Positions 1-12,000 of a stretch of 37,301 bases of DNA are shown here, in pieces. The DNA comes from Mesotaenium endlicherianum (taxonomy: Eukaryota > Streptophyta > Zygnematophyceae > Zygnematales > Mesotaeniaceae). The notes beneath the pieces were generated by a model that did no database searches, had not been told where the DNA came from, and saw nothing but the letters and a program-made list of their open reading frames with translations. A program made the translations under genes and the position numbers. Numbering within the stretch: position 1 is the stretch's first letter; each line of letters starts with the position of its first letter. Where the stretch lies: assembly GCA_009602735.1 (NCBI GenBank), contig WELA01003891.1, forward strand, positions 995,182-1,032,482, given 5' to 3'.

Positions 1-40
1 CCCCCCCCCCCTGCACTTTGGAAATGCGTTAACTGAGCCC

Positions 41-71
<31 letters not shown>

Positions 72-848
72 ATCCGCCCCCTCCTCAGCTCTTGGTTGTG
101 CACTCTGTTGTTCTAATGACCTTCCTTTCTGGAGATTTTTACCAGCCTGGTCTGGTCTGCGCACCCCGACTTGGCCACTCTCTCACGGCGCATGCAGACT
201 ATTGGGACACAGAGGCAGGCAGAGAGACGGCTGGGGCTTTTTTGCTTCTGCTGTGGTGCTGTGCTCTTCGCTCTGAGTCACTCGTTCATAGGTGAGCCTT
301 AGGAGGTCCTGGCAATATTCTGTGAGCCAGAAACGACTCGCAGTGAGCTCACAGGGGCTGTCTGGGTATTCATCGCGTGAGAGCTGTGGCAGCTGCAGAT
401 GCAGGAGCCAACAGGAGTTCTTCTTCGTCGTCAGGCTCTGTTAAAATGGATACGCGTCATTTGGGTATAGGCGCGTAGGCCTAGGCCAATCCCCACGCAG
501 TGGTGCTGGCGGTGGTGGTGTTGGCGGGTGTGGGCCCTCGGGTCTTTCAGTTCGAGCCAAAGTGCATCAGGAGGGGGGAGGGGGGTAGCACTTTTGACTC
601 AATTGCTTGAGCTCCCTCAGCCCCTTTCAACTCTATCATTTTTTCTGTCTCCCTTGGGACTGGGGGCCCACTAGGCTGGCCTCAACTTGGTGGGTGTGCG
701 AGCTGAGCTTGCTGACTTTGAGCGGGAGGGCTGGATCCGGGGGGAGGATGGGATGTGCCCTCCCATTTGGGAGTTGCTTGTTCAAGTTGAGTGGTTGATC
801 TTGACGCTCTGCATTGTGGGCGCCGATGTGATGTATCGAATGGCGCAG
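1..848 (+). other. Upstream intron of HSP60, reaching the contig edge
   Basis: No convincing coding exon is seen here. The first recognisable HSP60 exon begins at 849, after an AG at 847-848, in phase 0. Introns in this gene are about 600-970 nt, so this stretch is most simply the 3' part of one more intron. It starts with an 11-nt C run and has a CTC trinucleotide repeat at about 41-65. The pyrimidine tract before the acceptor is weak. Confidence 0.5.
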
Positions 849-3800
849 ATTGGGGGAGCCAGCGAGGTGGAGGTGGGCGAGAAGAAGGACCGCGTGACCG
901 ACGCGCTCAACGCCACCAAGGCTGCTGTGGAGGAGGGCATCGTTCCCGGTATGCCCACCCGCGCGTGCGCACGTGCACACACACTCGCGCGGGCGCACGC
1001 GCTCGCGCACGACGCACACACGCACGCCCGCACGCAAACAACACACAGTGCTTTTCATTCTCACATACATACGGGCCTTGTGCAATACGTTTCTCTCCAC
1101 ACTTACTTCCTCCCCCGATCCCTATTCCTACCGCTCCCCCGGCCCTCTCTCTGTCCCCCACTCTGATGGCCCTCTCCCTCGCCCTTTCTCCCCTTCCTCT
1201 TATTTACTATCTCACAACACCTTTCCCTGCAGATCCTTTCATCCCTTTCCGCCCCTCTACGGGGGCCTGTTCTGACTTCCAGTCTCCTGTGGACCTCTGC
1301 TACTCCACCTCTTGCTCCTTCTCTGCTCCTACCGCAGTTGTCAATCTATGCCCCCGCAAGTCAACCAATGCTTCTGCGGGCAGCTCCTGACTGGCTTCCA
1401 TTGCGATGTTAGGGCGAAGGCGGACGGAGATGCAGCCGGCGGCTGTCCAGGATGTATGGCGTTGTATGGCGTTTGTGTGGACAACACCGGTGAGCGGCGT
1501 TGTCATGCGTTAGGAAGTTGCGTGTGTGTGGGTGTTGGCGGGCGGGTGCCTGCGATTCAACAGGTGGCGGCGTGGCGCTGCTGTACGCATCCAGGGAGCT
1601 GGACAAGCTGACCACCGACAACTTTGACCAGAAGGTTGGCGTGCAGATCATCAAGCAGGCGCTCAAGGTGAGGGGCAGGGCAGACAGGCCCTGCTGCCGA
1701 TGATTGGACGCCTTACTCTGTGCCATGCTGCCACTCAGTGCCCATCGTGCACAGAAACACCGCGATCCTTTTCTTTTCTCTGTTTTTCTGTTTATTTGTG
1801 GAGTCTGAAGCACTTCCTCTGTGCCTCTGCACCGAGACCTCTGGTAGCTGAGGGAGGGGGCCCCATTATCCAGCGCTGGGCATGGCCTTACCCTGACTGG
1901 CCTTGCCTCAGCCTCGGGCTGACCTTGGTTTGACCTTGGGTTGACCTTGACTTGGTGTTGTCTCAACCTTGATGTCGAGCTTGGCCCGACCTTGATTTGA
2001 CGTCGACTTTGTGCGAGGTCACATTGAACGGGCTCATTGCATTAGCGATGGGTAAGAGAAAGTCAGACGCGCGTGCGCCTGTGCCTTGTCGCCATGTGGC
2101 TGCATGGCAAGGCACCCCAAGACAATCCCGATCCAGTCACTTGCGCCTCAACACAAACCCTATCGTGACTGCTTAAGCTGCACGCATTGAAGCATGGTGG
2201 CGGTGGTGCTGCTGCTGATCCTTAGTGCTGGTGCTGGTGCTGGTGGCTGTGCCGGTGGTGGTGTGTTGGTCTCGAACGGCCACGGCAGACGCCGGCACTG
2301 ATCATTGCGGCCAATGCGGGCGCGGAGGGCGCCATTGTGGTGGGCAAGCTGCTGGAGCAAGACAACCTCGACCTTGGCTATGATGCTGCCAAGGGTGCTG
2401 ACTTCAATCCAACCTCTAAACCTTCAACCCCAAGCCTTACACTCCGAGCCCTAGACCTAATTCCCACAACTGCTGAGCTCAACCCCCTGCTGCGGCGTGC
2501 GAGCTGCCGGAGCAGGATGACCTTGACCTCAGTTTCGATGCCGCCTTGTGCCGATCCATGCCCTCAGCCCTCTGGTTGAACCCCTACCCTAGAACACCTT
2601 ACGCCTTCTACCTTGACATCCTCAGGCTCTGAAGCTGAGGCCTGCAAGCTTCTAGCCTTGACAGACGTCCTCAGGCTTTAAACCCCAAGCCTGCAAGCTT
2701 CGAGCCTGCGAGCTTCCAGCCTCCCCGCTATCAAGCTTTGAGTGCTGGTCTCTGAACGCTGGCCTTCCATAAGCTGTGCATCTGCGAGGCCTACCAGCCG
2801 AGAGGTCTGTACGATCTGTAAGGTTGTGTCGCTTGCTGGCCCCCGTTTGTGGCGTGATGGAGACCTGAAACCCGAGAAAGAGTGGGGGCTTTGGAGATGT
2901 GGTAGGGCTGGGGGGCCTTTGACGAATGGCTAGCCTGAGCTCTCGTGCGGCTCCCATCTTCCGCTCGTTGCATTTTCGCTCGTGCCTGCTGGTCGGCAGC
3001 AGATATGTACTTGGCTCTTGCTACCTGTGCATGGGCCTGCGTGGAAGGTGGCTCACTCCCACGCCATGCAGTCTGCAAGATGAAGCAGCGATGGAAAATA
3101 CGTCTTTGGTGGCGTCGTGGATGCACGTGCACACGCACACGCACACGCACACACACACACACACACACACTCACGCAAACGCATACACACACGCACGCAC
3201 GCATACGCACGCATGTGCGCACGCACGCACACACACACATATGCACACACAAAAGCACAGGGGCACACAAGCTCGTGCAAGGTACTAACGCTTCTGTGTG
3301 TGGTCATATGCAAAAGCGATGGACTGACGTGCTGGCGTGTGCGGCTGGGGCGGAGCGCGCAGGCGAGTACGTGGACATGGTGAAGGCCGGCATCATCGAC
3401 CCCGCCAAGGTCATCAGGACCGCTCTTGTCGACGCCGCCAGGTACTGTCTTTTTCCCCCACCCCATCCTACCGTCCTTGCCTTCATGTCTTGCACTCTCT
3501 CTTGTCTTCTCTTTCCCTCGGAGGCTGGCATGGCGCCGTACACTTTTGTAGACCAGAAACCCTCATCAATACGCCCTCGGCTCCCCTCAGCTCCCCTCGG
3601 CTCCCCTTCGGGGATAGAAGCAGGGGAGAGTCAACTTTTCGTGGAGTTTCCTTGCCAGCGTTGTGATTGTGCGTGGACCCTTGGTCTGAGTGGCGACGCA
3701 GCTTGCCGCTGCCAGGCCTACTGAGTGTGTAGTCGGGATCGAGCGAGAGGGAGCGGAAAGAGAGGGAGGAAGGCAGGGTGGTGGTGCTGGTGGTGCTGGT

Positions 3801-4190
3801 GGTGCTGGTGGGGGTGGGGGTGGGGGTGGGGGTGGGGGTGAGGGTGGAGTATGTAAATACTGGGTTGGGCAATGGTGTTCACTTATAGGGTACTGTGGAT
3901 GAAAGTCATAGTACCTTCTGTTTACCTTCTATTTATTTGCCTCTCTCGACTCCAATGCTGCGGGAGTGAGTGCTGACTGAGTTGGCTGAGGGGCTCGGCG
4001 TGTGTGCGTGTGCGTGTGGCGCGTGCGTTTGCGCGTGCGTGCGTGCCTGTGACACGTGTGCAGTGTGGCGTCGCTGCTGACGACGACGGAGGCCGTCATT
4101 GTCGACGCGCCGGAGGACAAGAGCGGCGGTGTGGGCGGCGGCATGGGTGGCATGGGCGGAATGGGTGGAATGGGCGGCATGGATTACTAG
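849..4190 (+). CDS. HSP60: Mitochondrial-type chaperonin 60 (HSP60), C-terminal part, five exons
   Basis: HSP60 is the GroEL-type ATP-driven folding chamber of the mitochondrial matrix. Exons are 849-948, 1564-1667, 2289-2394, 3363-3441 and 4064-4190. They join in frame to 516 nt, about 171 residues, roughly the last third of a protein usually near 575 aa. The pieces read [79 protein letters not shown] and [11 protein letters not shown]. The end is a GGM-repeat tail closing MDY, typical of mitochondrial and bacterial group I chaperonins. This is the end of the intermediate domain plus the C-terminal equatorial domain. All four introns are GT-AG. The N-terminal two thirds must lie left of the window. 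The chloroplast Cpn60 paralogue is less likely because of the GGM tail. No frameshift or stop is seen. Confidence 0.93.
955..1047 (+). repeat. CA/CG alternating microsatellite after a donor site
   Basis: Purine-pyrimidine alternating CA/CG repeats start about 10 nt after the donor of the first HSP60 intron in the window. The same intron has a GT-rich stretch (about 1516-1546) just before its acceptor at 1563, so the two ends of the intron are partly complementary. Confidence 0.8.
3117..3250 (+). repeat. CA-repeat microsatellite in an HSP60 intron
   Basis: Long interrupted CA/CG repeat in the 2395-3362 intron, ending about 110 nt before the acceptor. It gives rise to many spurious His/Thr-rich or Cys/Val-rich open frames on both strands. 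Confidence 0.85.
3283..3289 (+). promoter_or_regulatory. Candidate splice branch site TACTAAC
   Basis: A perfect TACTAAC heptamer lies 73-79 nt before the acceptor at 3362. It matches the strong branch-point consensus, but the distance is longer than usual, so this is only a candidate. Confidence 0.3.
3779..3845 (+). repeat. GGT/GGGGGT simple repeat in an HSP60 intron
   Basis: Tandem GGTGCT-like units run into GGGGGT units on the plus strand, inside the 3442-4063 intron. The G-runs could form quadruplex DNA or RNA. Confidence 0.75.
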
Positions 4191-4554
4191 ACGCGAGAAA
4201 AACTGTACTTAGGCGCCCGTTGCAGCTAGCCCATTGGCCTGTTGCTTCCCATGCGTTGTGAGCAGTAGTCATGAATGTGAGTTCGAGCGTGAGCGAGAGT
4301 GTGGCCATGCGTGGGTCATTTTGAGCGTGCAGAGTAGGAGCGCGTACGACTGAAAGGAGCAGTGAGAGTCACGCGGTTCAGCACAATTTCCAACATATTT
4401 GTTTGGAAGAGGTGTGCCCCACTGCTATCATCTTACTTTTAAGAGGTACAAGAGGTACTTTAACGAGGTACATGCCTTGCTTTCTGGGTAAGTTCTGGGC
4501 AAAAGGAGTTGGAGTTCATGCAGGCCAGGGGTGGATGCAGGATGCCTTAGAAAA

Positions 4555-4560
4555 AATAAA
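4555..4560 (+). terminator. Possible polyadenylation signal AATAAA for HSP60
   Basis: AATAAA lies 365 nt after the HSP60 stop codon, in an A-rich stretch. Sequence match only; no cleavage site can be confirmed. Confidence 0.25.
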
Positions 4561-4759
4561 TAGTGCTGAGTGAGAAGGTCCAATAGTTGTGGCCCACCCA
4601 ACTCCGCCTGGGCTGTTGCGGAGAAAAGCATTGTCGAAGTTGCAGGCTGACCGTATCTGAAAAAGAAGTGTGGAAGGATTTGATCTTCCTCCCCGATTAC
4701 AAGAGCAGTAAATGTGGCCACCGTTTCACTGTTTTTTCGACCCGGATGGGCCTGTTGAA

Positions 4760-4794
4760 CTCACTCTTGATACATGTACCAGATCAAGAGTGAG
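4760..4794. repeat. Perfect 12-bp inverted repeat with an 11-nt loop
   Basis: The left arm (4760-4771) and right arm (4783-4794) are exact reverse complements of 12 nt around an 11-nt spacer. Function unknown. It could be a hairpin in the HSP60 3' region or a relic of a small foldback element. Confidence 0.6.
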
Positions 4795-6077
4795 ATTGTC
4801 GCAATGTCTTTTACTGCTACCTTTGTGACTGTTCTTCATCGCTAGCTAGTGATTTAGTGATGCTAATTGGGTGGGCAGAAGAACTCTAGCAAAATCAAGT
4901 TTGTAATTAATTTTAGTGCAGCCATTTCTCGTTCAAAGTGGGCTCTCTCCCGTACACAACAGACTGTACCCCCCACCGGACGGTGAACAACTTTTAATAG
5001 GAAATTGACAGAAGTTACCATATTGGATGTTGGTGCTGTGCTACATTAATTGAGCGGCTCGTTTTGAATTCAAAAGCCGAGCTGCAATATTCTAGTGGTT
5101 ACCGGCTCAAGCCAGCTATGTCAGATGGCACTATAGGTAGGTGTACATGTGACGTTGAGGGGGCAAAGATAGCAGAAGGCAATGAAATATTAGATTGGCA
5201 TGACGATCAAAAATTGCTCGTGTCATGCACACATCGCCCAGCAAGGAGTCTCACTCTGGCTAGAAAACATACATACATCTGGAGTAATAGTATTCATGAA
5301 GTGGAACCATTGAACAGCTATAGCCAAAAGGTAGAGTATGCATCTTATACATATTGGACTTCAATATTGAGTCCCTGTGTGGGTTAAGTGTTTCAACCCT
5401 ACTCACCATAAGCATCTAAATCAAGTGCGTATTGCAAGGGTCTGCGCTAAAGAGGTGGAGCTTGTTACTAGAGCTACTTGTAACAATGAAGCCGATAATT
5501 CTAAAAGCGCGGGACACCAAACTTATCAAAGGGATGCATGTCAGATAGAAAGCATGAAGACTTCTGTGAACTTGTAGAATTCACATAACATTTTATACAA
5601 GTACTTCCTGCCTACGTGGTGAACATCTTCAGCAAAGTTAGAGTATAGTGCTGTCTATGACATCTATAACATATTATTTAGTAAATACTACAACTGTAAA
5701 GAACCTAGAGCAGCACAGCAGTCACCGTACATGCTTGAACCCACAAAACTTGCTAAAGCAGGTCACCTTATTTCCTAGGCCATGGGCCAACAAGCTGAGG
5801 TCGACAATGACATCAAAGCGTTCGCTCATAAACAGGAAACGTCACTTGTCCCCACAATAAAAGTCTGCCCTATTGAAAAGGCAGACGTCTCCCATCAGCT
5901 AATTGTAAGAAGCAGGGCACAGGCATCATTTCCACATGCCCTGCCATAAATACCTCGCATTTCTGCCTAAGATGCCCACGAAGCAAGCTCAATCATGACA
6001 ATTCCTGCCTTTGCTTCTCTTGCTACTTCATTGTACAACCAGCTTTCTGCATGGCACACGACGCACACCAAAATACT

Positions 6078-9000
6078 TTAGCGAGATCCCAAGGGTCTGC
6101 TCAAGGGAGCCCTTCCGGAGTAAGAGGAAGACGACTCCGAGCGGAAGACGGGGTCCAGCTGGTACCCAATGTGGCGATCCTGCGAGCTGACTCGCACAGG
6201 CTCCACGTACGTGTGCCCCCGCTGCCCCTCGAGCGTGAGCGTGACGTGGGCCATGGATGGCCGATCCGACGCCGGCTGCAGGAGGCAGAGCCTGGCAACC
6301 GAAGCAAAGAGTTTTAGCGCCTCTAGCGGCGTCCTGGAGAAAAGATGGGGGTCTACCATAAGCTCCAGGTTGTCGTTGTTGATGTGGGGCAGCGCCTGCA
6401 ACCACGCCAATAAATACAAGACTGGGTCAAGGAGGAGCTGGAAGCACGCAGCGACGAGAAGAGACGTCAAGAGTGCGTGCGCTCACCTTCCCAAAGTAAG
6501 GCTAGCCAAACCCCCGCGAAGCAACTATATAGCTACCATGTGGTCACCAAATCCGACTCACGTCCACATCCACAGCGGCAGAGCCTAGAGGCGCCTTTTC
6601 AAGAAAGGTGTATGAGCGGGACTCACCAGCTAATCTCCAGTAACCCGCTTGCCCAAGTATATGCATCTGCTTCTCGAGCTCACGCAATACCCTTTAGTGC
6701 AGTACATCTGCATCCGTACATAGCCTTCAAAGAGATACATAACGCTTCAACTGTGATCAAGCAGTGCTTACCCATGCATAGAGCGAGGTAGGATCGCCAG
6801 ATGTCGGGTCCTTCATGAGTGCCGGCTTCCCCGTCAGCAGCTCCAGCAGCACAACTCCAAAGCTGCCAGAGAGAGATTCAGAACGTAAGACGGAACAGTA
6901 ACGTAGGCTTCAATGTGTTCACCTCCAGAGCATCGCCCCCTCACGGTACGGGGTATGTCTGACGAGCACATCAGAGTGGTAGAGCACAGAGAAGGTTGAT
7001 GCACCCACCAACACTTTCTCCATTGTACCCAATCCATAGAGAATTATTTTTTGGGCACTTTCTGCATAATTTATACCGCAGCTTTGAAGGATTCATTCGG
7101 GGGCCAGAATTGCGCTGGCCTGCTGTAAGCCGCTTTCTGTGGGTGGCGTCTTTGCTCGACCAGTTGTGGGGCCTGACGGGCATTACGTACTGGGAGAAAA
7201 ACAGGATGTTAATGCTGCCCAACTGTACGAATCCGACCAAGCAAAGCATTTGGGGCGTCTGCAGCACGAAAGAGTCGAAGAGTCGCGCATCTCATATCTG
7301 GCGCATGATCCTCGTACGACATTTCCTGGTTGTTTTCTGTGCCAGTTTTGGATGCAAACAACTATCGTTACAAATGCCCACGACGAGCCTGACCCCGAGT
7401 AGAGCGGCGCACCTGAAGACGTCAAGCTTGGTGGTGACCTGCAGGTGGTGCTGGATGTCGGGGTCCATGTACCCGAAGGTGCCGGCGATGCTGGAGGCCA
7501 CCGCGGACGCGGCAGCACTGCCGGGACCGCCGCCGCCACTGCTGGTCAAGCAGGTGGCCAGCACCTTGGAGAGGCCAAAGTCCGCAATCTTGGGCTGCGC
7601 GTACCCGTCCAGCAGGATGTTGGCGGACTTGATGTCACGGTGCACAATGGGCTTCTGCGAGAAGCTGTGCAGGTAGTTGAGGCCGCGCGCCACGCCCACC
7701 GCCACGTCCAGCCGCTGCGCCCAGCTCAGGGGCGCCACCGCGCTCCCTGCTCTCTTCCCGTGCACACACCACCAAGAGAAGGAACAGGGGGGGGGGGAGG
7801 AAGACAAGGACCAGGAGGAGGAGGAGGAGGAGGAGGAGGAAGATTCACACTGATGAATCGAAGCATTCAACAGAGACTGACGTTCTTCTCCTGTTACGAT
7901 ATATTGGGAGGTCCAGCAAGTAATTTTCCAAATTCAACGAGTAGGACATTTGTATGGCAGTAAGGTATGAGCCACGCATATCCTCGGCTGAGGGCGGGCA
8001 TGCAAACAGCTCAAGCTACCAGGACCAGAGCATGTGCCGGACTCCAAAACCCTCAACCCTGCTTCCGACACGTGGAAACGGGCTACCTTGGTCTTGCTCA
8101 GACAACCATTGTACGCTTCAAGGGGCCATATTGCCTGCATGCTCATTGCCAGAGCTGGCTGATGAACTGAATGGGAAAAACTTAGGCGACGCCAAGTTGC
8201 GTGGTGATCACATGGAGTGCGGCCAAAGGAAGAGCTACCAATCTCGGACGCGTAGGCGTCTCGTGCGCATCCGCATTAATTCCACATACGTTTGTAAATT
8301 TGTGACGAGCAGTGCATTAGCTTGCAACAGCACATATGATGGCATCGGTGACAGTGTGATGTCAGAATCAATATACATTACAGCTCAAAGGCTAATGAAT
8401 CTCGAGGGTCTCCTGGAATACTACGCTTAAAGTATTTGCTGTCATCGAGATCTCAGGATGCTGAAGGGACTACACACCTGGTGACAGCTGCAGGCGGTCC
8501 TGCAGCGTGCCACATGGCACATATTCGTAGACCAGGATCTGCTCGTCGCCCTCGGTGCAGAAGCCCAGCAGCTGCACCAGGTTGCGGTGGTTGATCTTTG
8601 ATATCAGCACCACCTGAAACATACACGCCCGCAAACACACGCGCGCACACACACACGCACGCACATTCAGACATGCAGAGCTCCCGGCTTGTCAGCTGGC
8701 AGAAAGATGCGACAAAACTGGAATGGCCCAACGCCTGAAGCATTTTCACTGAAGAGACATAACAGATGTGGCACACGAGGGATTCAGGGCAGTGTCTTTT
8801 CTATAATTTTGGTCCCTCTCTCTACTCTCACCTCGTCCTCAAATACTGCCAGAGTCTCCATGTTCGCCCGCGTGGCCCTCTTGACGGCCCACGCGGGGGT
8901 GCCATCGCGCACTCCCAGGTAGACGCTGCCATAGCCGCCCTTGCCCAGCAGCTTCTCGTTGCCAAAGTCGTCTGTGGCTGCCATTATGTCCTCCAGCCTG

Positions 9001-12000
9001 ATCTGACGCACGCTCTGCTCCTCCAGCTTTTGCATGAGCTGGGCCGTAGGCATCGGATGCCCACTCGCGCCATTTCCTGGTATGCGTATACACACGCACG
9101 CGCACATGCACACATATGCACACACGCAGGGGCACACATACACAAGCATCCACATGCACAACCACACCCACACACACCCACGCCCACACACACACACACA
9201 CACACACACGTAAACAAATAAGCAAGCAGATAAGCAGATGCGGGATAAAACAAGCACTGGAGCAAGATCATGGTACGTCTGCATTTTCCGAACGCACAAT
9301 TGTGCAGAAAGGTGGCTCTTTTGGCTGCGATGCCTGCGAGCAACCACACAAATAATATTGATAACAGCCGGTAGTCGGTCACACCTGCACCTCAGGCGCA
9401 TGCAACACTTATCACTGATGGCCCAGCATGGTGCCTACTGTGCGCTCTCAATGCTCGTGACAATTCTTGTGACAAAATAATGCATCACAGAAAAGTACAA
9501 AAAAAAGTCAAGGGCATGAGTAGAAGGGCTGCAGCGTACAGCCTGCACCCGACAGGCTCAAGCAAAATGATAAAAGAGCGGTCAGTGGAGAACTTGTACT
9601 CCCCACATTTCAACGTAGCCACGCGCCCAGGACAATGAAGGTCAGCTCTCCGTGCTGGTCAAGCGCACACACGCAGACGCACGCGCGCATGCATGCGTGC
9701 ACACACACACACAAAGTTCAAGGGAGGGAAGGAGGGAGGGAGGGAGGGAGGGAGGGAGGAAGGTGTACCAGTCAAAAGTTCTTTCATGGAATCTTGCTTG
9801 CGCCTCTTCTTCCTGATGTAGCACAACGCCAGGCCGCCAAGGATTGCCAACAGACATATGCCCACTACCACCCCTGCGATTACGCCAGTGTTGCTGCTGC
9901 TTTTACCTGCCATCATTTTGCAATACTCAGCTCTAGTATTTTGCAGAAGGCTCCTATGAGGGTGGCATACAACCTGACGCTTTCTACAACATACCGGTAG
10001 TGGAAGAAGAGAAGGAACAAGTGATACCTGGACGCATGCAGTCAACAGATGTAAAGAATTCAGGACGGGAGGAGACTTTCTTACGTCAATACTGCAATCC
10101 AACAAGTCGCCTCAAGGGGCCAAGGAGAGGAAACGCAACCCAGGCGAAAATGTCAGTGATTCGCAAACCTCTCTATCAGCCAAGGCTGATTGAATAATTT
10201 TGCAGAGAGAGTATACAGGGCTAATTTTTTCAAGTGACGGGGCAAAAGGCACAGAGCAGGGGTTCACCTGAGGCTGGTGGAGGGGTCGATGGCACGCCAG
10301 GTGGCGGAGGCGGCCGAGGTGGCGGAGGCGGGGGGGCTGACGAGGAGAAAGAAGCGTGGGGTTAGTAGGAACAAGCAACCCGGCAGAGAAAGAAGCATGT
10401 GACGCGACTGTCAGTGGAGAAAGAGAACCCATACTGAAACTCAGCCCTAAACCCCAACCTGCAACCCCGGGCCCCTTCAAGCAGAGGAACCAAGCACAAT
10501 GCCAGTGCACACGGACGGGATGCCAGCAGGCCAGCGGTGAGCTGAAAGAGGGCACAATGCTTCCACACACGCCACTAGGCTCGTGGGGAACCAGAATAGT
10601 GCCTAGAATAGTGAATCTGAAAACCAGCACTGGGCCGATTTATTCTGCATCACAAGGTCACATAGGCAAGGCGGGGCGTGCATCAGAAGAAGGTGCAACG
10701 ACAAACATTGGCCAGGAGGGATATCGAAAGGGAAGGCAAGGCGGGCCATGGCACCTGGCGCACACGTGGCGGCGCCTGAGCTGTTCTTGGCGACGAAGCC
10801 GGGGTTGCAGATGCAGACAGGCGCCGAGTTCAGGATGTCGCAGCGGCCATGGCCGCCGCACGGCCCCGCGGCCGAGGTGGAGTTACAGAACGCTGCGCAG
10901 TCGGCCGCCGTGCGCTGCTGGCCTGCGGCAGCGGCGGCGCAGCCGGCCGAGGACTCGAAGCAGTTGAGGTTGTAGAGGGCCGGGCAGACGGAGGAGCCGT
11001 TGGCGAACGCGACTTGCGGGGAGCCCGAGAAGAAGTTGCGGTCTATGGAGAGCTGCAGAGCGGGGTTACTGAAGCTCTGAGGAAGCGGCCCCGCCAGAAA
11101 GTTTGTGCCCACGTTCCTGTGCGCCGCGCAGCAAATGGGCGAGGAGGCGAGGGAAAAGTTGGAGGGCTCTGTTCCGCTGGTGACGGGCGTTTGAAGACAT
11201 GTAGATGCACACACGATATGCGTCCTAGCTGGCGAGACTGCGGCCGACGGCCTTAGAGTCTGCATATAATATTCTGCCGGGATCAATGTCATTGCTAGTG
11301 GCCTCACCTTGTGGAGATGGAACATGGCCGTCTGCACATTTCTTTCAGAGTGGGGAGCATAAACTGCGCGGCTCAAATATCACACGCTGAGCAGCTCAAA
11401 GCACTCACTGAAGCCCTCGCGAATTTTGTGAATACAGTGTACTATCAGAGTACTTGTCTAACTTGCATAGTGGCCACGAGATTTGCAAGCACTCTTACCC
11501 AAAAAGACCCCCCATCACCCGAAAAGACCCTTCTCCAGGGTCGTACGCTGAAGCGTCAGCAGGATACCCTATTTTTATCAACAGAAACACGAGTGTACAT
11601 AGTTCAAGGTCGGTAGTTCCGAAAGTCGTAGGGGATAAGACAGGAAGGGTGACAAAGTGGATAAGATGAAGTGCGCAGTCCTGCTCCAGTGTTGCTGCGT
11701 AGTGTGGGTGCTCATCATGCAAGAAAAAGATACGAAAAGGAAAATATGTCCTGGACTGCTGACTAGAGGCCAATGAGACCTTAGAGGGCTGAACCCACCA
11801 GGCCCACTGCTTTTGTGCACACAATACAGCCGAACTTCAATTCCAACTTGAGGCCCATATGCCAGGGCACGCCTGGCACACAACTTCCAGCGTTACAAAG
11901 GGAAGAAGAGGGGGAGAGTTAGCAGCAACACTCACAGGTATGTCAGGCTCGGCAGCTTGCTGAAGCAGCTGGGGATGGCGCCCGACATTTGATTGCCTCC

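Larger units (their letters stand above)
4191..6077. other. Intergenic region between the converging HSP60 and receptor copy 1
   Basis: The two flanking genes point towards each other, so both 3' UTRs must lie here. The sequence is visibly AT-richer than the exons. An AATAAA at 4555-4560 and a TGTAA at 4902-4906 are possible HSP60 polyadenylation signals. A perfect 12-bp inverted repeat lies at 4760-4794. Open frames of 66-107 codons occur but carry no motif I recognise. I see no tRNA and no clear transposon. Confidence 0.6.
6078..9076 (-). other. Kinase domain of receptor copy 1 (exons 15-19)
   Basis: The glycine loop reads [12 protein letters not shown], the ATP lysine sits in AWAVKRA, and the alpha-C region is [15 protein letters not shown]. 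The catalytic loop is HRDIKSAN, so this is an RD kinase. The metal site is DFGLSK, the activation-segment end is GTFGYMDPD, and the F helix is [20 protein letters not shown] near the C-terminus is typical of plant receptor kinases. All catalytic residues are present, so activity is expected. The activation loop carries a Gly/Ala/Ser-rich insert. Confidence 0.9.

Noticed and set aside
784..794. KLSG codons (LFKLSG in frame) upstream of the first HSP60 exon, like the family's LAKLSGG motif
   Set aside because: The next codons hit a stop, the only nearby GT would leave phase 1 while the following exon needs phase 0, and GVAVIK is missing. Probably chance.
1312..1611. 99-codon Cys-rich open frame on the plus strand
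   Set aside because: It lies in the HSP60 intron and overlaps a certain exon in another frame. No recognised domain.
3117..3724. Long His/Thr-rich and Cys/Val-rich open frames
   Set aside because: They are translations of CA/TG microsatellites. The same applies near 1000, 9100, 21450, 25900, 28270 and 30560.
4428..4721. 97-codon open frame on the minus strand
   Set aside because: No recognisable motif and no paralogue or splice context. Frames of this length are common by chance here.
5064..5387. 107-codon open frame on the plus strand
   Set aside because: No domain recognised, in AT-rich intergenic DNA. I cannot support it as a gene.
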